From Paenibacillus typhae (GTDB lineage: Bacteria > Bacillota > Bacilli > Paenibacillales > Paenibacillaceae), in assembly GCF_900099765.1 (NCBI RefSeq), contig NZ_FNDX01000021.1, positions 1 through 64,000 of the forward strand: 64,000 nucleotides of DNA. Direction: 5' to 3'. The notes below the pieces were generated by a model. It searched no databases. It worked only from the letters and a program-made list of their open reading frames with translations, and had not been told where the DNA came from. The position numbers and the translations under genes are program-made. Of the stretch, positions 8,409-16,604 are shown piece by piece. Within the stretch, counting starts at the first letter, position 1. The number at the start of each line of letters is the position of its first letter.

Positions 8409-10253
8409 CTATATTAAAAACTCCAACAGAATGGTCTTGTCTACTGTCTGCAGCGGCACCGAAACGCGGTCCCCGCTCTTCAGCTCCAGCCCGCGCGAAG
8501 CGTCAGCCGCCCGCCCGGATCTCTCTACTGTAATACCCTCGCTGCTGCGCAGAAGCAGCCGGTCGTTTTTGCCCGGTGTGAAGATGACCTTCTCGCTCTC
8601 CTTCAGTTCAGGAGCCAGCTGGAGCAGCTGGTGCAGCGTGAATTTGCCGCGGAAGCCGGACAGCTTCTTGTACTGCGGATACGTCTTCTCTCCGGTGTTG
8701 CCATCCAGCACCTCTACGACCATCTGCCCGACAAAGCCGCGGTTGGCCTGCTTGCGCAGCATCCATACGGCCACTGCCGCAATAATCAGCAGCAGAACAC
8801 CGCCGATGATGAAGTACAGGGTGTTCGAGGATTCTTTTGGCTGGAGCGGCTCTTCTCCCGTTGTTCCGCCTCCTGTTGCAGGCGCTGTGCTTACAGCCCC
8901 CGTCTTCGCATCGATCTTGAGCACATCACTTTCACGGTAAAAGCTGCTCTCTTCCGCACGGACCTTCAGCTCGTAGCTATGGCTCTCTTTTATTTCAAAA
9001 GAACCCTTGAACTCCGCCCCGGAATTGTCCAGCGGGAGCTCCTCTGTTGTCCCCGTATCGAGGTCCGTAGCGAGCAGCACCGCATTCATATCTTGATACA
9101 AATTGCTGAGTGTTACCTGAGCACCGTTACTATAGAGGTGGGAGACGATGTCCACGGTGTCACCCTTCTTGTACGTTGCCGACGGCAGCGCGTCTATCTT
9201 GAGCTCCAGATCATAGTTGAATACGAGATTGATGTCGATTTTATCCTTGGGAACACCCTTAACCTGCAGCTTCCAGTCCCCCTGCTCCGGCGACAGCAGC
9301 TTGATCAGGCTGTAGGTGGACGACTTGGACAGCAGCACATCATCTGACGGGATCGCCACTTCCTTGCCCGACGGATCGGTCAGCTTCGCAGTCACCGGCT
9401 GTGCTGACATGATCGAGATATTCGCCTCCAGCACGCTGCTGTTCGGCACATTTACCGTAACCTCCTGGAAGCTGCCGTCCGCCGTGATCGACTGGACCGG
9501 AACAATCTTCAGCTTCAGGTGGCTGGCAAAAATCTCGCTCAGAATCTGCGGTAGATCATCCGCGGAGTTCGTCGTAAACGATTTGCCGCCTGTCTCATTG
9601 GACAGTCCGGCCAGAATGTCTTTATTCAGCTTGCCATCAGCATTAAGCCCTATAGTATAAACCGGGTAGCCCTTCTGCTTGGCGGCATCCACCGCAGCAG
9701 ACAGCTCCTGGTCAGACTGGCTCTGCGTCCGGCCGCTTGCCTCATCAAGATCATTGTTGCCGTCGGCCAGCATGACGATCATCGGCTCATGGCTGGGGTC
9801 ACTGCCGTTCTCAAGCACCTTGACCGCTTCTTCCATACCGACAGCGATGTCGGTGTACGGCCCGCGGTTCAGCCCGTCGATGAAATCCTTCAGGTCCTGC
9901 TTGTCGCCGGCTGAGCCGATTTCAAGCAACGCCTTCTCGCGCTGCACCTTGTCGGTGTAGGCTACAATACCGACCTTGTCGCCTTGCGTGGACAGCATAT
10001 CTATAAACATCTTCATCGCCTCACCGGCGATATTGTTCTTGTCACTCTTGTTCATGGAGTTGCTGACATCGATCAGCAGCACTGCATCAATCCGGGACGG
10101 GCCCGCCGCTGTAGCAGCCGAACCGGCCGAAGCCGCCGAAGCCCGCAGGGTGGTGAACGGCGATGCCGTAAGGCACAGGATCAGCAGCAGTACAGGGATC
10201 AGCCTCTGCAGCATATTCTTGGTTGTTCTGGGGCAAAGCTGTGTACGAAGCAT
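8409..10253 (-). CDS. Membrane-anchored extracellular von Willebrand A protein
   Basis: This 614-residue protein has an N-terminal signal peptide (hydrophobic LIPVLLLILCLTA, then an Ala-rich cleavage region), a vWA domain starting at about 55 with an intact metal site (DVSNS at 62-66, later LADGNND), Ig-like beta regions at about 240-450, one membrane segment near 478-500 (FIIGGVLLLIIAAVAVW), and a cytoplasmic C-terminal domain of about 110 residues. The vWA domain should therefore face outside and the tail inside. The ribosome site GAGGAG supports the start. It is the first gene of the minus-strand tubulin operon, 13 bases before the tubulin gene, so the tail could connect an external signal to the filament protein (inference). 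Confidence 0.85.
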   Translation of the reverse strand: MLRTQLCPRTTKNMLQRLIPVLLLILCLTASPFTTLRASAASAGSAATAAGPSRIDAVLLIDVSNSMNKSDKNNIAGEAMKMFIDMLSTQGDKVGIVAYTDKVQREKALLEIGSAGDKQDLKDFIDGLNRGPYTDIAVGMEEAVKVLENGSDPSHEPMIVMLADGNNDLDEASGRTQSQSDQELSAAVDAAKQKGYPVYTIGLNADGKLNKDILAGLSNETGGKSFTTNSADDLPQILSEIFASHLKLKIVPVQSITADGSFQEVTVNVPNSSVLEANISIMSAQPVTAKLTDPSGKEVAIPSDDVLLSKSSTYSLIKLLSPEQGDWKLQVKGVPKDKIDINLVFNYDLELKIDALPSATYKKGDTVDIVSHLYSNGAQVTLSNLYQDMNAVLLATDLDTGTTEELPLDNSGAEFKGSFEIKESHSYELKVRAEESSFYRESDVLKIDAKTGAVSTAPATGGGTTGEEPLQPKESSNTLYFIIGGVLLLIIAAVAVWMLRKQANRGFVGQMVVEVLDGNTGEKTYPQYKKLSGFRGKFTLHQLLQLAPELKESEKVIFTPGKNDRLLLRSSEGITVERSGRAADASRGLELKSGDRVSVPLQTVDKTILLEFLI

Positions 10254-10313
10254 AAAGATGGCTCCTCTTGTGTTATATTCGTTAATAGGGACGGTGCAGC
10301 AGTTAGCTAAAAT

Positions 10314-10342
10314 CTGTCAATAGCATGCCATTATGATATAAT
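10314..10342 (+). promoter_or_regulatory. Candidate sigma-A promoter for the divergent gene set
   Basis: CTGTCA (10314-10319) and a perfect TATAAT (10337-10342) are separated by 17 bases, about 50 bases upstream of the ATG at 10391. The site lies in the 137-base gap between the two divergent halves of the tubulin/vWA cluster, which allows joint control of both. Confidence 0.55.
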
Positions 10343-10390
10343 TAAACATTGTAAACTTCAACTTTAGGCCCGCGTGAAAGGAAGAGTTCC

Positions 10391-10543
10391 ATGATTTCAT
10401 ACGTCCTGCTCGGCATTGCGTTTCTATATGCCGTCATTCAAATTTCAATTTATGCCTCAAGGCGGCGCAGGCCGCTTACCCGTGACGATATCGACGAGCG
10501 GCTGCTCGCCGCCCTGAACGGAGGGACACCATCACGTGACTAA
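10391..10543 (+). CDS. Small 50-residue single-pass membrane peptide
   Basis: The frame begins ATG ATT TCA TAC and encodes a hydrophobic helix (YVLLGIAFLYAVIQISIYA, residues 4-22) followed by an Arg-rich stretch (SRRRRP) and a charged tail. The basic residues after the helix suggest an outside-in topology with the tail in the cytoplasm. AAAGGAAGAG lies just upstream of the start. Its stop codon overlaps the GTG start of the next gene by eight bases, a classical coupled arrangement that supports real translation. It resembles no family I know; a small membrane subunit of the tubulin/vWA system is plausible. Confidence 0.65.
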   Translation: MISYVLLGIAFLYAVIQISIYASRRRRPLTRDDIDERLLAALNGGTPSRD

Positions 10544-11459
10544 AAAGAGACCCGTAACCTTCCGGCCGTTCAAGGCTCCGCGCTACGCCTATAACAAGCT
10601 GCGGATCTGCCGGCACTGCGGCAATTATACGGCGCTGGGCGAAGAACGCTGCCTCAAGTGCGGCCGCGCCGCGCTCAGACCCATTGACCAGCAGGCTGCA
10701 TCGCTTGCCGGACGAAAGATGCAGACCCGCCTGCTGCTCCTCCTCCTGCTTACCCTGGCTGCGGTCTACTTCGGCCAGAGCCTGCAGCAGATGGCACTCA
10801 GCGGCGCCGGGGGAGCTGTACTCATCGCAGCTCTCTACTATATGCAGCGGAAGGTCCGGCAGAATGAAAATCTGGTCTCCCTCAACGAGCTGCTGGGCCG
10901 GAATATCGACCGCATCCGGGAAGGTCTGGAGCTGAACCGGCAGGAGGCAGTCGCCGTGCTGCGCGAGGATGATGTGCTCGCTTACGAGAAGCTGCGCGAA
11001 ATTTCCGTCCTGCTGCGCGGCGACCGGATCGCCCGCCAGCGTGTAGCGCTGCTGCACGGCTTCCAGCTGCGCAAGGATATGAATCTGGAGCTGGAGCAGC
11101 TGCTGCTGCGTGATTTCGAGCCGCTGCTCGCCGAATATATCGGTGAGATTGCCCGGGTGCGGCCCGAGCTGATCAAGGACCGCACCCTCCGCTATGTCAA
11201 AAATTATGAGGCGCAGATTCTCGAAATGGATAAGGGCAGAGATATTCTGGCCGGTGTTGCCGGGGCGGCTGTACGCCTGAAGCGCTATGTGCTGCTCTAT
11301 TCCGGCTTGATCGGAAGATATATACAGGATCTGCCCAAGGACCGGTTTCTGCGCCTGTCCAGACTGATCACCGCCAGCCCGCATGAGGCATGGAACGGAC
11401 TTGACCAGAAGGTAGCTGAAGTCAGGGAAGCGAAGTACCGCTGGGACCCCGATTTTTAG
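10536..11459 (+). CDS. Zinc-ribbon membrane protein of unknown function
   Basis: This 307-residue protein has a four-cysteine zinc ribbon near the N-terminus (C25, C28, C39, C42; ICRHCGN and RCLKCGR), two closely spaced membrane helices (about 65-80 and 87-103) and a long charged helical cytoplasmic domain. The start is GTG at 10536 with GGAGGG upstream, inside the end of the 50-residue gene. Its neighbours and divergent orientation link it to the tubulin/vWA operon. Zinc ribbons next to hairpin membrane anchors often mediate protein contacts; a scaffold role is inferred only. Confidence 0.75.
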   Translation: MTKKRPVTFRPFKAPRYAYNKLRICRHCGNYTALGEERCLKCGRAALRPIDQQAASLAGRKMQTRLLLLLLLTLAAVYFGQSLQQMALSGAGGAVLIAALYYMQRKVRQNENLVSLNELLGRNIDRIREGLELNRQEAVAVLREDDVLAYEKLREISVLLRGDRIARQRVALLHGFQLRKDMNLELEQLLLRDFEPLLAEYIGEIARVRPELIKDRTLRYVKNYEAQILEMDKGRDILAGVAGAAVRLKRYVLLYSGLIGRYIQDLPKDRFLRLSRLITASPHEAWNGLDQKVAEVREAKYRWDPDF

Positions 11460-11517
11460 ATAGAGTGCCGGGAGATTCAGGCATGCTGTATTTTCGAAAA
11501 AAAGGGGCTACTATACT

Positions 11518-13422
11518 ATGACGTTCAAACAAGCCATAACCCTGCGGAATATTATGATCGTTTTGTGTATATGCATGGCGGGGCTGCTTATCTCGAAGGC
11601 GCTGCGGATTGAAGACAAGCTCCGGATGGTGCAGGAAGCTGAGCGGCTGTACGCCGCCGGGGATCTGATCGCCGCCGAACGGCTGTACCGTCAGGCAGCG
11701 GATAATTTTTCTATCTATTATAAAGAAGAAGAGATTGCCGGACGGCTTACGGAGCTGGCACCGATTACGGCGATCCGCAGCGGTCTGGACACACTGGTCC
11801 GTACGTCTGCAGATCAGCTCGTAACCAAAGATTTTTCCGGATTCATGGAGAGCTATGCTGCTCTGCTCAGCCTGAAATCCAAATATTTCATCAGCGGCGG
11901 GCCGTATGAGCGCTTTTACCGCCAGCTGTCGGAGGAGTCAGGCCTTTCGGTGCAGCTGACAAGCGGCTTCCGGCAATTTAAAGACCAGTTTCTGGCTGAG
12001 CTCGCAGCCGGCGGCAGCGGAGATGATACCGGTGAGACATACAAATGGAACCTGCTGCTGATTCCTGACGCTTACTATGGAAGCGCGGAGACCAAGACAG
12101 AGCTGCTGGCAGCCGGATTCAAATCGCATGACGTTTCCAGGCTGAAGGTGCTGGCAGCAGCCGGAAGCTTCCAGGCCATGCTGGACAGCGCATTATCCAT
12201 GGCACAGGCCTACGGCAGTCACAGTTATACAGCTCCATGGGTGCATGAGCAGGCGGAAGAAAGCGCAAAGCTTATTCTCGACAAGGATCTTGAGGGCGAT
12301 AACGTCACGGCTTTTGCGGGTCATGCCGTCATGTACCGCAACTATGCTGCAGCAGCAGGACTTGATGCCGGCTCCTCCAGGTTGCTGTCCTCCATTGAGC
12401 GCAGCACCTCAAAGCTGTTATCCAGTGCTGTCCGGCTGGTCCGGGGCGGGCAGTATGCTGAAGCGATTCAGCTGTACAGCAGCCTCACTCCGCTTCAGGA
12501 TACCTCAGCCGAGATAGCCGCTGCGCAGCTGGCCTGGAATACGGCAGAGCCTGTCCGCCTGCTGCCGGGCGGTAATGAGGAAGGTAAATATGTATTTGTA
12601 ACTTCCGTTTCTTCTAAGTATGGGGCGAAGATCGCTGTAGCCGGTATTGATAACAGCGGCAGGCTGTACTATGCCGATCTGCAGGAAGACGGAATCACCT
12701 CCACGCGCACTGGTGACGTTATTCCGGACTTCGGGCAGCTGAGCGGCATTTACTTTGACGACCGGCTGGCTGCTGTGGCCGAGGTGCCGGTTGTGGTAGC
12801 TCAAGGGAGCCGGGATGACGGCCGCACGGATTTTACAGCTTATCAGATTAAGCCTGAGGGCATTTCTGTACTGTTCACCTTTGCCGGTGACAGCTATGAG
12901 CTGCAGGCAGAGGACGCCTCAATCCTTGTAGCCAATGCAGATACTGGCGACGGCGTGTCCGGTGAGACCGGAGTGTATACTTTAGGTGAAGGCAGCTATC
13001 AGTTTGCCGGAATCCGGCAGGTGGTGACAGAGCCTCCGCTTATCTCCGCCTTCGATCTTGAGCTTTACCCGTACGAAACCGTGAAGCTGGGTATGGAAAT
13101 TTATATCGACAATAGCGGGCGGAGCGTCGGCTTCGCCGAAGGCCGTTACTTCGCTCTGCAAGGCGCTGCCGGTTCGTTTACAGGCTCTGCTGTGGTCAAG
13201 GGCCAGTATCAGGGCAGCAATGATTATATAGAGACAGAAACCGGCGGACAGTACGTTCCTGTATTTGTTGTTGACTCGCTGGAGAGTCTCAGCTCAAGCG
13301 GTGCAGTAACGGGTACGGATATGGAATCCGGTCAGGATATTAACCCGGATGCAGGCACGGATTTGAATCCGGCTTCGGATGATACGGGTGACGGCACGAA
13401 TGCCAATACCGGCTTGAACTAA
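11518..13422 (+). CDS. Membrane-anchored 634-residue protein, helical N-terminal half and beta C-terminal half
   Basis: A single uncleaved membrane helix lies at residues 11-27. It is followed by a helical region (LYAAGDLIAAERLYRQAAD, about 44-62) that looks like a TPR-type repeat, then from about 350 by beta-rich sequence that could be a propeller-like fold (repeats of SSKYGAKIAVAGIDNSGR style strands), ending in a Gly/Asp/Asn-rich low-complexity tail. No catalytic motif is visible. The bulk should be extracellular. It starts 58 bases after the zinc-ribbon gene and ends at a strong terminator, so it closes the divergent operon of the tubulin/vWA system. Confidence 0.75.
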   Translation: MTFKQAITLRNIMIVLCICMAGLLISKALRIEDKLRMVQEAERLYAAGDLIAAERLYRQAADNFSIYYKEEEIAGRLTELAPITAIRSGLDTLVRTSADQLVTKDFSGFMESYAALLSLKSKYFISGGPYERFYRQLSEESGLSVQLTSGFRQFKDQFLAELAAGGSGDDTGETYKWNLLLIPDAYYGSAETKTELLAAGFKSHDVSRLKVLAAAGSFQAMLDSALSMAQAYGSHSYTAPWVHEQAEESAKLILDKDLEGDNVTAFAGHAVMYRNYAAAAGLDAGSSRLLSSIERSTSKLLSSAVRLVRGGQYAEAIQLYSSLTPLQDTSAEIAAAQLAWNTAEPVRLLPGGNEEGKYVFVTSVSSKYGAKIAVAGIDNSGRLYYADLQEDGITSTRTGDVIPDFGQLSGIYFDDRLAAVAEVPVVVAQGSRDDGRTDFTAYQIKPEGISVLFTFAGDSYELQAEDASILVANADTGDGVSGETGVYTLGEGSYQFAGIRQVVTEPPLISAFDLELYPYETVKLGMEIYIDNSGRSVGFAEGRYFALQGAAGSFTGSAVVKGQYQGSNDYIETETGGQYVPVFVVDSLESLSSSGAVTGTDMESGQDINPDAGTDLNPASDDTGDGTNANTGLN

Positions 13423-13427
13423 ATAAA

Positions 13428-13471
13428 ACAGAGCAGCGATTCTTCGGTTCATCCGAGGAACGCTGCTCTGT
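13428..13471 (+). terminator. Rho-independent terminator after the plus-strand arm
   Basis: ACAGAGCAGCG (13428-13438) pairs perfectly with CGCTGCTCTGT (13461-13471), followed by TTGTTGTTG. A smaller internal hairpin (TCGG/CCGA) lies in the loop. Confidence 0.85.
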
Positions 13472-13538
13472 TTGTTGTTGTAGAAGATATGCTGACTGTG
13501 TAAATCCTGAATCCCTGTCCATACCAGCTGCAGCAATT

Positions 13539-13723
13539 CTAACGGACACAGATGACTTTATATGCCGGTTTTGCGGTGGTTTTCCCTCTTAAGGGACCCG
13601 GATGCGCTTACTTATACCACCAAGCCGGGTTATCCGAGTATAGGCGGGCAATAAAGTCTGTGGAGTCCGTTAAAGCTGAGCCGTGCCGCAAATTAGGTGA
13701 ATAACGTCATCTCAGTCCGTTAA
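13539..13723. repeat. Family A four-unit inverted element, copy 1
   Basis: Four related ~24 bp units of the form TAACGGAC-n-GnC-nTTAT sit at 13539 (forward), 13589 (forward, degenerate: TTAAGGGACC), 13650 (inverted) and 13700 (inverted, AATAACGTCATCTCAGTCCG). Spacings are 50, 61 and 50 bases. The element lies between converging genes, after a terminator. The remaining 130 bases up to 13851 show nothing recognisable. Confidence 0.8.
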
Positions 13724-13851
13724 ATCGGCAGCAGCCAGCAGGTCTTGCTTTATCCGCAAATCCCCGCCTGTACATTCCAGACACCATCCTGCCACCGCCA
13801 TCCATTCCAGCTCATCCGGGCACTCCAAAAAATCACATTACCCTGCCGGAA

Positions 13852-14274
13852 TTATCCTGCTGAGCCGGCAATGTCTGACTTTTTCCCGCGTCCCAAAAGA
13901 CGTTTATAGCGCTTCTGTGCGTATAGCACTTCTGAGGCTGCGGAGACGGTATCCTTGACCTCACCCAGCACTGCTTTTGTCTCCTGAACGCAGGCTTTCA
14001 TCCGGCTGAACTCCGACTTTACCCCTGCCTGCCTGATTTTCGCCTCATCCAGCGTCTCCTGGACATTTGCCTTCACCTCATCCACCGGCTTTTTGAGGCG
14101 GTCCACCGACTGCTTCACCCCATCCAGCGACTGCTTCAGGCCGTCGAGGCTGTTCTTGAATTCCTTAATCGGGTTACCTATGTCAATCCCCTCCTGCTTA
14201 TCTTTACTATTACTTACCCAGAATAGCAGAAGCGGTTTCAGCACTCCTCCCGGTTTATGGGCCTGTATGAACAC
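13852..14274 (-). CDS. Small helical protein with repeated Lys/Val/Asp pattern, function unknown
   Basis: The predicted 140-residue product is dominated by an amphipathic helix with a quasi-repeat (SLDGLKQSLDGVKQSVDRL) at about 43-61, followed by similar heptads to about 110 and a basic C-terminus. No family is recognised; it resembles coiled-coil, apolipoprotein-like or YtxH-like stress proteins. The start is uncertain: the GTG at 14274 lacks a ribosome site, whereas the best site (AGGAGGGG, at about 14190) precedes an ATT/ATA codon, beginning at GNPIKEF. The true protein may therefore be about 110 residues long. Confidence 0.55.
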   Translation of the reverse strand: MFIQAHKPGGVLKPLLLFWVSNSKDKQEGIDIGNPIKEFKNSLDGLKQSLDGVKQSVDRLKKPVDEVKANVQETLDEAKIRQAGVKSEFSRMKACVQETKAVLGEVKDTVSAASEVLYAQKRYKRLLGRGKKSDIAGSAG

Positions 14275-14316
14275 CTGTACAAAAGGACTTTTAATTTATA
14301 CGCAGCATAATGATTC

Positions 14317-14362
14317 CTCCGCCAAAAAACTCCGCCGGCAGAGGCAGAGTTTTTTGGCGGAG
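14317..14362. terminator. Perfect 16-bp inverted repeat between two minus-strand genes
   Basis: CTCCGCCAAAAAACTC (14317-14332) pairs perfectly with GAGTTTTTTGGCGGAG (14347-14362) across a 14-base loop. The T-run is inside the stem, so it is not a standard terminator, but it sits just downstream of the MFS gene and may end that transcript. Confidence 0.45.
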
Positions 14363-14435
14363 AGTTGTGTGAATTGAGAATTCTCTATAATGAAGGACCG
14401 CTGGAGCATGTAAAGATGCGGGCATCCTGCTGCGC

Positions 14436-15926
14436 TCAGCGTGCCGAGCCGCGCAGCCCCGCACCTTCCTGTTTGCCGCTTCGACGGAAGGAGTACAGCA
14501 GCCAGATGCAGGCGGCGGCTACTCCTGCCGCACATGCCAGGAACACAGCCCTGTATGTCCCTCCCTCTCCGGTAATTCCGCTTCCAATGACCAGGCCGCC
14601 TGCCGCTGTGCCGAGCATCATCCCGATATTACGGGATAATGCCAGTATGCTGCTGACCATGCCCAGTCTTGCTTTGGCGGCAAGCCCCATAACTATACTG
14701 GTGTTAGGCGAGGTGATCATGCCCATCGCACAGCCCAGCAGCAGCACAGGCAGGAACATCGTGCCTGCACCAAGCGCCGGGGCGGCGAACCCCAGCGCCA
14801 GCAGTGTGGCGCTCATGAGCAGAAGGCCTGCTGCCAGAATGCCGAGCGGGCCCTTGCGGTCCGCAATCCCCCCGCTTAACGGCGCCGTCACCACAAGTGC
14901 CAGCGGATACCCGATCATGATCAGACCGATCCAGGCAGGTTCGGCCCCGGAGAGCCGCAGCACCGCAGGCAGAGCCAGCTGTGCTGTAAAAGCCGCCATA
15001 TACGTGATCACCGTAATGGCAATTCCCATAACAAAGCTCCGGTCGGCAAAGCCCCTTTTCCCGGGTACAACAGAAGCTGGCCGGTTCCGGCCTAACCGCG
15101 GGCCAGCTTCCACGGACTCCTTAGCCTCCGCTTCGACAGCAGGCTGCTTCTCCCTCCGGCCCGCTGCACGGGTATGAGAAGCATAAGCGGCAGCTGTTCC
15201 AGCAGAAGCCGCGAACAGCAGCAGCACCGGCAGTGATAAGAACGAAGTCCGGCCGCCGAGATCCAGAGCAAGCATCAGCGCAGACAGGGCAACAGCGGAC
15301 CAGGCCGCTCCCCCTAGATTCAGTCTGCCTCCCTCTGTTTCCATATCCGGAGGAATTAGCAGATGCGCAAGCACACCTACAGCTCCGGCTACTGCGGCCA
15401 GCAGCCAGAAATTGCTCTCCCAGGATAACCACTGGATCAGGAAGCCGCCAAGTGCCGGTCCGGCCATAGAGCCTGCCGCTACAAAAGTGCTCATCAGACC
15501 GAGCGCCCGCCCCCGCTGCTCCCCGGGAAACACAGAGACAATCAGGGCCATGTTAGTGGCCTGGTACATTGAGGCGCCGACTCCCTGAATGACTCTGAAG
15601 ACCAGCAGCAGCACCACATTCGGGGCCAGTGCACAGCCCAGCGCTCCGAATGCAAAAGCAAACAGGCCGAAGTTATGCACCTTCCTGCGCCCGAGCATAT
15701 CTCCAAGTCTGCCCATCACGGGCAGCAGTACCGAGATGACGAGCAGGTAGATGCTCACCACCCACTGTGCGGAAGCCACCGGGATATTCAAATCCGTTGA
15801 GATATCGACCAGCGCAATATTGAACATGCCGGCGGACAGGTTGGACAGGAATGCGCCCAGACAGATGACTACCTTTACGGGTGAAAGGTTAACCCGCCGG
15901 GGCGCCCGCACATCCGGGGAATTCAT
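14436..15926 (-). CDS. MFS drug/metabolite efflux transporter, DHA2 (14-TM) type
   Basis: The protein has about 14 hydrophobic segments, starting with a helix that ends AGMFNIALVDIS and followed by the MFS motif A loop GRLGDMLGRRKV. The charged central loop (RRAAGRREKQPAVEAEAKES region) separates the two halves, as in EmrB/QacA-type proton antiporters. I place the start at the ATG at 15926, not the upstream frame opening, because this ATG overlaps the stop codon of the isochorismatase gene as ATGA, indicating translational coupling. As the last gene of the ABC/hydrolase operon it may export the product of that pathway. The substrate is unknown. Confidence 0.85.
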   Translation of the reverse strand: MNSPDVRAPRRVNLSPVKVVICLGAFLSNLSAGMFNIALVDISTDLNIPVASAQWVVSIYLLVISVLLPVMGRLGDMLGRRKVHNFGLFAFAFGALGCALAPNVVLLLVFRVIQGVGASMYQATNMALIVSVFPGEQRGRALGLMSTFVAAGSMAGPALGGFLIQWLSWESNFWLLAAVAGAVGVLAHLLIPPDMETEGGRLNLGGAAWSAVALSALMLALDLGGRTSFLSLPVLLLFAASAGTAAAYASHTRAAGRREKQPAVEAEAKESVEAGPRLGRNRPASVVPGKRGFADRSFVMGIAITVITYMAAFTAQLALPAVLRLSGAEPAWIGLIMIGYPLALVVTAPLSGGIADRKGPLGILAAGLLLMSATLLALGFAAPALGAGTMFLPVLLLGCAMGMITSPNTSIVMGLAAKARLGMVSSILALSRNIGMMLGTAAGGLVIGSGITGEGGTYRAVFLACAAGVAAACIWLLYSFRRSGKQEGAGLRGSAR

Positions 15927-16561
15927 AATATCTTTTGCAGCGCAGACTGACTCCAGATGTTCCAATTCTCCTCCACTTCAGCTGCCGAAGAGACTACGCC
16001 GAAATAGCCCTTCATGTTCTCTACAGTCATCTCATGCGCCGCCCGGGAATACGAGGCACAGGCATCCTCCGCCAGTACAATATGGTAATCCCGCATAAAG
16101 CCGTCGCGAGCCGTTGATTCCACACATACGTTGGTGCTTACTCCGGTCATAATCAGTGTTTCAATCCGCAAGGTCCGCAGTACAGAATCGAGCCTAGTAT
16201 TGATAAAGGCGCTGTAACGGTGTTTGTTGACTACAATCTCATCCGCGAGCGGCGTTACTTCAAAAAACTCCGCCCCCCAGCTCCCTCTCCGGCATACACC
16301 CAGCGAACCGCGTCCGGAACGCGAGACCCATACCTGCGAATCCGTGGCTCTTTCATGGAACGTCTGGATAAATATAACCGGGACATCATGCGCTCTTGCC
16401 GCCGCAATCAGCCCGTGCAGTCGCGGCATCATCTCTTTTACAGCGGATACATCATTCCCTGCTGAAGCAAGCGCACCTTCCGGGTGGCAGTAATCATTCT
16501 GTACATCCACTATTATGAGTGCTGTTCTTTCCGGCATAATCAGATCTGCTGTTAATTCCAT
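15923..16561 (-). CDS. Isochorismatase-fold cysteine hydrolase
   Basis: This 212-residue protein has the catalytic triad of cysteine hydrolases of the isochorismatase superfamily: D19 in IIVDVQNDYCHP, K113 in VNKHRYSAF and C146 in GVSTNVCVESTARDG. Members hydrolyse amides such as nicotinamide, ureidoacrylate, maleamate or streptothricin; which one applies cannot be told from the sequence. The start has GAGGTGA. It lies 43 bases after the substrate-binding protein gene and overlaps the MFS gene by 4 bases, so it probably acts on the compound imported by the ABC transporter. Confidence 0.88.
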   Translation of the reverse strand: MELTADLIMPERTALIIVDVQNDYCHPEGALASAGNDVSAVKEMMPRLHGLIAAARAHDVPVIFIQTFHERATDSQVWVSRSGRGSLGVCRRGSWGAEFFEVTPLADEIVVNKHRYSAFINTRLDSVLRTLRIETLIMTGVSTNVCVESTARDGFMRDYHIVLAEDACASYSRAAHEMTVENMKGYFGVVSSAAEVEENWNIWSQSALQKIL

Positions 16562-16604
16562 ATCGTCACCTCTTCTTTATTTGGAGAGCCTCATCGCTGC
16601 ATGT

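Noticed and set aside
10476..11384. A 302-residue minus-strand frame opposite the zinc-ribbon gene
   Set aside because: Gln-rich shadow with no start signal; the plus-strand gene has zinc ligands and coupled start.
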